Part shown: positions 58,146 to 64,000 of the stretch, in pieces
Layout of the letters: every line of letters begins with the position of its first letter
Position numbering within the stretch: the stretch's first letter is position 1
Assembly: GCA_037349315.1 (NCBI GenBank)
Contig: JBAIAC010000027.1
Span: forward strand, 11,475,501 to 11,539,500
Direction: 5' to 3'
DNA length: 64,000 bases
Origin: Chelydra serpentina
Lineage: Eukaryota > Chordata > Testudines > Chelydridae
Position numbers and translations under genes: made by a program
Notes under the pieces: generated by a model
What the model was told of the DNA's origin: nothing
Database searches by the model: none
Seen by the model: only the letters and a program-made list of their open reading frames with translations

Positions 58146-60099
58146 TTTACGAACAATAACTACTATTAATCTTTTGACTTAGATGCTATGGTGATGAACG
58201 CTATAGAAAAACCTTAGGTAGATAAATTAGTCTCATAATGCTTCTGTGGAGGCTGATAAGCATCTCTGCCAAACTGGAGTTATACAGATCAACATTGCTT
58301 TTAAAGTGCAGCAAGGATCTAGCTATATTAGGGTAACCTAACCACCGCGAGTAGCAGTTAGCTGAGGCCTTAACACTAATGATTAGGAGACTGAGGGAGT
58401 TCTATCCGTGTTAATCACTTGAGAAATATTAGCTAACTAAGTTGGCACATCTGCCACAGTGATCGTGCCAAATCAGCCCGCTGTGCATATGGCTCTGACT
58501 TTCATCACACTCTGAGCTAAAAAACAGTTTTGTCGAATTTACCATTGGCATTGCTGGTGTTGCCAGCTTCTCATTTTCTCTTTAATTACCTAGGGCCTCT
58601 GTTCATGACTCGCTGTGTAAATCAAGATGTAAACCCTTACCCTGGCATTTTTAGACTATGAACAATGACTCAAGGTGTCTACGCTGTGCAAAAAAAAAAA
58701 AGAAAAAAGTGTTCTTAACTTGCAATATCTAATGTGTGTTAAAAATAGCAGTGAATATAGGGCAGCTCTGTTGAACTCAGTTTGAGATTGGTTCAAGGCT
58801 AAGCTGCTGTGTCCTTACTGTTATCTGAACCCAAGTTAACTAACATACCTTTTATTGGCAGTGTAGGCGTACCCTGAACACTGAAGAGGCAGTCTGGAAC
58901 CCCCTTTGGTAGAAGAATTAGTAACTGCATCCGCTCTAGTTCCATTTACTCTCTCAAAACCATGGGTTTAAATGAATCCATCTCTGTTATCCTTCCTTTC
59001 CTAGAGCTAGGCTGTGATACTGCGGGCTGCAGAAGTTAAGGCCTTTCTACTCAAGGAGATAGTGGGGTAACTTGGTCTGCTGGTGATAAAGAATATAATG
59101 CTTTGATTCACTGGCAACACAAGCCAGTGTGCCCCCTTGCAATATGATGCATGTGCAGGGGAACACTACACTAGATTTTCTTGGTGGTATGGCAGAACCT
59201 ATTAAATTCTTTCTCCTTTAAGAAAAAATGTACATCCGCCATAACATTTTATGTAGTCTGTTCCTTACCTAAGTCTCTCAATGCAGACTGTGGTGTTTAG
59301 ATAGCTACTTGACCAATCAGTTCGTTGGAACCCCAATATTTCACTGAGCAGAAAGATGTAAACTCCTACAGCCCTTGCTAAACTCCACTAAAACATTTCA
59401 TTGTGACTTAAGTAAATAGTTCCTTTTTGGCAGCAATGCCTTTGGGGCTGCACTTCCAAAGTTAGAACTTGAAGAATTCTAGATATTCTTGATGCTATTT
59501 GTGCCTTTATGCCATTGACTTTCTGGAAGTTCAGTGTTCCACGGGAACTCGGCCGTATCAACTCCACACTGAGAAGTGAAAAGGAACATTTAGTACTCGG
59601 TGATGCCCATCGCAATACAGAGAACTGCAAGGACGATGTAGAAGGCCGCACGGAGTATTTCAGCCCTTTTGCAAGGAGCATTCACAGTCCTGAGTTCCCC
59701 ATCCCTACTGACAGAGCTAATCATGATACAAAAAAGAATATCTGAAATAACAACACTACTTGCTTATTGAGAGTGAAAATGGGAACATGGCTGTAGTTGG
59801 TGTAGTCAGAACAGGCCTGAGGGAAACTTGCTGAATCCAAACACCATCTGTATAACACCCATCAGCTCATGCTTCCCAAACACCCACGAGCTGACCCACA
59901 GTCCTGTGTTCTTATTAAGAGGCCCCTGCCATTCTCTTTAAGGTTGACAGTTATTGCATCATGGGGTCCCTAGAATCTCTCCTTCCACTTAAACCGAGGA
60001 AGTGCTGTTAATGCCGAGCTCTTTCCAAAACAGTGTGCAACTGTGGAGCCAGAGGTATTTCAGAAAGCAGTCAGAGCAGTGTGCGCTTTGTGTGTAGAC

Positions 60100-60216
60100 T
60101 AGGGTGACCAGACAGCAAGTGTGAAAAATCGGGACAGGGAGTGGGGGGGGGGGGGGATAATAGGATACCCCAAAATCGGGACTGTCCCTATAAAATCGGG
60201 ACTTCTGGTCACCCTA
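60100..60216. mobile_element. complete 117-bp hAT MITE
   Basis: The perfect ends are TAGGGTGACCAGA and TCTGGTCACCCTA. The perfect 8-bp duplication GTGTAGAC is at 60092-60099 and 60217-60224. The interior includes AAAAATCGGGACAGGG and ATCGGGACTGTCCCTATAAA. It is non-coding. Confidence 0.93.
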
Positions 60217-60968
60217 GTGTAGACACACCCTTAAACTATGTCAGTAAAGATAAGTAGTATAACTCCTAGTGTGGGCGCAGTTACACTGGTGCAAATGTGC
60301 CTCAGGGACTGTCTAAACAAGGGTTAACACGTACTGCCTTTCAGGTACACTCAAAGGACCTGCGTACATGACACAGTTCTTCAAAGCAGACTAACTGGCT
60401 AATATGTAGTCTATAATCTGCTTTGAAAGTGTATTAAGTTAATTGTTCATGTAACTTATTCCTATATAGGAAGGGGAACGAGCTACAGGGGTATACGGTA
60501 CCTTTTATACCTGTATGGCTGTAGGAGTTGTACAAGTATAACATTCTCCCTCCCCACTAAGCAAGTGTCGTACTAGTACAAAAACTGCGTAGACCAGGTC
60601 TAACTATTTCTCTCTCCAAATGTGCTGATTATAATAGTAAGTGCAAATGAAAGGTCCATCTGCCTATGTTTTCATAGAAGGATCATGGTACAAACACATC
60701 CCTTCCACTCCCCTTTTGAAGTAGATGAGTAGTAGTGGGAAAACTGCACAGCACAAAATCAAAGCAACTGCCCAAGGCCATTTAGGAAGTCAGTGACAGA
60801 GCCAGGAGAAAGTTTGCAGCGCTGTAAAGTGCCAGTGTAGCCATAGCCAAAGTCCCATGTGAGCAGATATTCTTAAGCAAGTGGCACCCAAAAAAATGTT
60901 ATACCCCATTATCTCAGATCTTGATTATGCCACTTAGCTGCTTCAGTTTCTGCTGCGGATTCCCTCTG

Positions 60969-61078
60969 TAGGGTGACCAGATGTCCCGATTTGTGGGTCT
61001 TTTTCATATATAGGCTTCTATTACCCCCCCACCCTACCCCATGTCCCAATTTTTCACATTTGCTGTCTGGTCACCCTA
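60969..61078. mobile_element. complete 110-bp hAT MITE, same family
   Basis: It has TAGGGTGACCAGA at the left and TCTGGTCACCCTA at the right. The 8-bp duplication TCCCTCTG is at 60961-60968 and 61079-61086. The interior is in the reverse sense to the 60100 copy (CCCAATTTTTCACATTTGCT). Confidence 0.93.
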
Positions 61079-61244
61079 TCCCTCTGCCACCTTTATTCTG
61101 ATTCTGTCCGCCAGTGGCTATATCACCAACAAGAACCACGGGAGGGACGGGAACTAAGGACTTTTTACTCCCCTCTCAAAAGACCTCTGTTGCTTGAGTT
61201 AAAGAAGAATCTTTGTTAGTTTCAGCTGTGTTATGGCTCAGTAG

Positions 61245-61364
61245 CAGTGGTCCTCAACCCAATCAGCATGCAGCTGCGGCCTATGTGACCGCCTCAGGGC
61301 CATACAGGCAGTATATGCATTGGGTGGATGCGGCCCACAATGGTAAATAAATTAAGAACCCCTG
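61245..61364. mobile_element. hAT-type MITE, short
   Basis: It begins CAGTGGTCCTCAACCC and ends AAGAACCCCTG. It is flanked by CTCAGTAG (61237-61244) and CTCTGTAG (61365-61372), a 7-of-8 match expected of an old 8-bp duplication. GCGGCC motifs inside resemble the families at 15761 and 40497. Confidence 0.75.
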
Positions 61365-61734
61365 CTCTGTAGACTGCAGCACAGAAGAATAAGATCACAT
61401 ACTTGAGCGGCCCTGACACACACAAGGCTGTATGCGATAATGTAACAGATAGGACTACAGAATAGTGGTGTCCTCAAGTGCCGTGTGAAACCGAGACATC
61501 GTGCTGTTTGCAATTCCTGCCATCACTTAGTCATTTAAGTGACGGTTAGCATGGCGACGTGTGCACACCCACGCACACTGTCTGGGGAAGAAGAGTGTCG
61601 TGCATGGAAAATGCAGCGTAGAGGCAGAATAGCAGTCTGCAACGTGTAACTGTAAAAGGTTTGCTTGATGCCGCTTCTTCTCAGCGGAGTCTTTATCCTG
61701 AGAATGAGACACAAGGCATTGGACTGCTGATCTC

Positions 61735-61739
61735 ACACA

Positions 61740-61773
<34 letters not shown>
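61735..61773. repeat. CA/CT dinucleotide microsatellite
   Basis: A short ACACAC run is followed by about 16 CT units. It explains the (RE)n repeats in minus-strand open frames at 61527-61793 and 61693-62079. Confidence 0.95.
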
Positions 61774-61777
<4 letters not shown>

Positions 61778-64000
61778 CGGTAAAAGCCTGCAACCCTGAT
61801 ACAGCAGCACAAATGTCTACGTGTTTTTGCTTTGACTCTTTTCTCTGACACTAAGCAGAGGTCCTGGAAGCTGTGCAGGGGGAGAAGGCTAATGATCATT
61901 AACTCGAACTCCAGACAATGAAAAGGTGACTGGTAGCATCTTTTCCCTCTCCTTATGGAAAGCACTTGAGAATGTGTCATTACAAAGATTAGAATGAAAA
62001 GGGCTGAACCTACAACTATACTCTGATGCGAGGAAAGTGCAGGCAGGTGTGGAGGATTTATCCAGACCATGCTGTGCATGAAAAGTATCTGTAATAATAC
62101 ATTCCTTCTTCAGGGTACAGAAGTTACCTGCAGTCTCATTTTTAGTGAATTTGATGCACATGAAAGGTATCAAATGGATCGTTCTCTCCTATGTGTGGCT
62201 TTTTTTTTTATTCTCTTATTTGTCTTTTTAACCACCCTCTGCTTTTCACCATTTCTAATGTAAATTTGCTGTTCTGACAGCAGTACTGTAAGACATCACA
62301 GGTACTGGTTTTATACACTACAGGCATCAGTTTATGGCTACAGCCCACCTATGATGTGGGTTTAGAATCCAGAACCTACTGCTGTTAAAACGCAGTGCCT
62401 ATCACTTGAGCCCAAGGCAAACTTTAGTTGGCTGCATTCAGTACTAGGACTTCTCCTCTGTGGGCTGCAGCCATTGTGCTCACATGCTGGAGTACATTTC
62501 CCTACTATAATGGTGTGTTCTGTGTCTGCTGAGCTACTTCTTAAAGTGTGGATTTTAATTGGTGTCCTAAGGGTGCTGGATGGGTGAACCCTGTTGTCAG
62601 ACCAAGTCCAGGCTTCCCTTATCCAGCTTTGCCTGTCAGCCTCATCACTGGTGTGAAGTGAATACCTCTAAGAGGGCAGTTCAGTCTCCATGTCCCATCG
62701 TAATGTTGGCTTCTCTGACTGGGTCGGTTATGCTGCTTTGTCATTTGGGACACCTGTTGAGGCAGGAACTTGACTGAAACCATCCAACTTGCTTCACATA
62801 TGCCACCCGCACAGTCACGAGAGGGTCTATATTAACCCGATAGGATTCAAACTAGCACCCTAGAGGTGAAAGGTTCGGTATCGGCATCTGCTCCAGTGAA
62901 ATGCATCTATTGACAGGTCCCATTACCAGTCTCCTGCTCTAACTGCCCAGGTTTTAATACTGCTTCCTTCCCTGTCGTAGTATGTCATGAAAACTTTGAG
63001 ATCCTCTGAAGAAAGGTGCTGTGTATAGTGAATACAACACATTATGCTCTCTTACAGAGACAGCTTGTGCTATATTTATTTTCAGTAATGTAGGCTTACT
63101 GCTCTGGTCACATTGGTGACCTTGCGAGACAATCTGTCCCCTAGAGTTAGCACATGCCATGATGGGCTCTGTGCTATGCCACACAGAAAGCAATTCTCAC
63201 AAAGCTGATCTGTTTTGTTCAAGCCTGAGGGTTTGTCTGTGATTTGATTTATCACGGTCGGCGATTACACTCTGTTCTAAGAACACTTATTGAAATGGAC
63301 GATCGGCTTGAACAAGTCAGGCCAGAAATGTAATAGAGCGGGGGGTTTAGTAGGAGATGCATCTGATTCAGTAGGTTGTAATTTTGATTCAAGGTATGAA
63401 GGCGGCTGATTCAATTGGCGATGCAGCTAAGTCAACAGTAGATCTATATTTGGTGTAGCAGTATGTGTATGTTTGGAACAAACTGTCCAGGCCACTCCAC
63501 AACTCTCTATTGTGGCATGAGATTTGTGGGCGCTCTCTCATGCACAGCGTGCCTCAGTGGTTCACAGAAATACTCCCATGGTGTGGATGCCGTCATATTT
63601 CAGAGCAACGACCCCTCTATTTCCCCCTCAATGGTCCATCAGGGGCACCACCTCTTCGGCTTCCAGCTCCCCAGCCATTGCCCTTCTTGGTCAGAGACCC
63701 ACGTCTCTCCCTTCTGACTGGGGTATTTCCAGGCGCACAGTGCTCATCCTTCACTGTGTTAGTCTCGGCATAGGCAGGCTGCCCAAGGACACCGCCTGGC
63801 TCTCTCTTCAGAAACCGTTAACCGTGTACAGTAATTGCTACAGATATAAGGTACCCCCCACACACAGCACTTCCTATGCAAACCTACTTTATTTTTATGG
63901 TAAATAGCACTACAGAGAAAACATATTAAAAAGAACCTACGCTCATGCTAAGCATTTATCGGCGTTAACCCCGACTCTAACATGAGCTGTGGCAGTTGTC

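Larger units (their letters stand above)
57594..64000 (-). other. LRRC75A: LRRC75A upstream intron (partial)
   Basis: This is sequence 5' of the last exon on the minus strand. I looked for the preceding coding exons (the region expected to encode the HSPHSQWRR-like segment in relatives) and saw none, so they probably lie beyond 64000. It contains MIR-like remnants near 58030-58145 and 60700-60835, three short hAT elements, and an old DNA element near 60300-60600. A CT microsatellite is also present. Confidence 0.7.

Noticed and set aside
61527..62079. Minus-strand frames with Arg-Glu repeats
   Set aside because: The repeats are translation of a CT microsatellite.
1..64000. Bacterial-type systems (CRISPR, toxin-antitoxin, phage, operons)
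   Set aside because: The window is intron-rich vertebrate DNA. No direct-repeat array with unique spacers, Shine-Dalgarno-led gene series or prokaryotic protein was seen.

Overview
This is nuclear DNA from a vertebrate, most likely a cryptodiran turtle. Its genes are split by GT-AG introns. It holds copies of a tRNA-derived SINE whose tail matches the CR1 3' end (the structure of the turtle Cry I SINE family), two CR1 LINE fragments, and many short hAT-type and Harbinger-type DNA transposons with intact target-site duplications. The organism call is inferred from repeat content. No bacterial, phage, viral or CRISPR system is present.

Layout. (1) 1-~12.5 kb: the last four coding exons of NCBP3 (+), a cap-binding protein, followed by a long AT-rich 3' UTR. 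The introns carry a CR1 fragment, two Harbinger-like MITEs and a hAT MITE. (2) ~12.5-16.1 kb: intergenic, with a Harbinger-like MITE, a Cry I-type SINE and a complete hAT element. (3) ~16.1-20.44 kb: a CpG-island promoter and the snoRNA host gene SNHG29 (+). It has a pyrimidine-rich 5'TOP-like start and three box C/D snoRNAs in its introns: SNORD65-like, SNORD49-like and a second SNORD65-like copy. (4) 20.44-55.2 kb: a gene-poor stretch dominated by old repeats. It contains a second CR1 fragment, a nested SINE-in-MIR, hAT elements, foldback elements and minisatellites. One unassigned exon-like stretch lies at 24.3 kb. (5) 55.2-64 kb: the last exon of LRRC75A (-), its inferred 3' UTR, and part of its upstream intron. 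LRRC75A and SNHG29 converge.

How the genes relate. NCBP3 (cap binding, RNA export) and SNHG29 (rRNA 2'-O-methylation guides) both belong to RNA metabolism, but nothing here shows co-regulation. From memory, human SNHG29 and LRRC75A are convergent neighbours at 17p11.2, whereas NCBP3 lies at 17p13.2. The linkage of all three here is therefore a synteny point of interest. The most informative observations are the duplicated SNORD65 with an identical guide core, a short spliced ORF in the snoRNA host, precise transposon boundaries with target-site duplications, and a large near-perfect palindrome at 51.6 kb.
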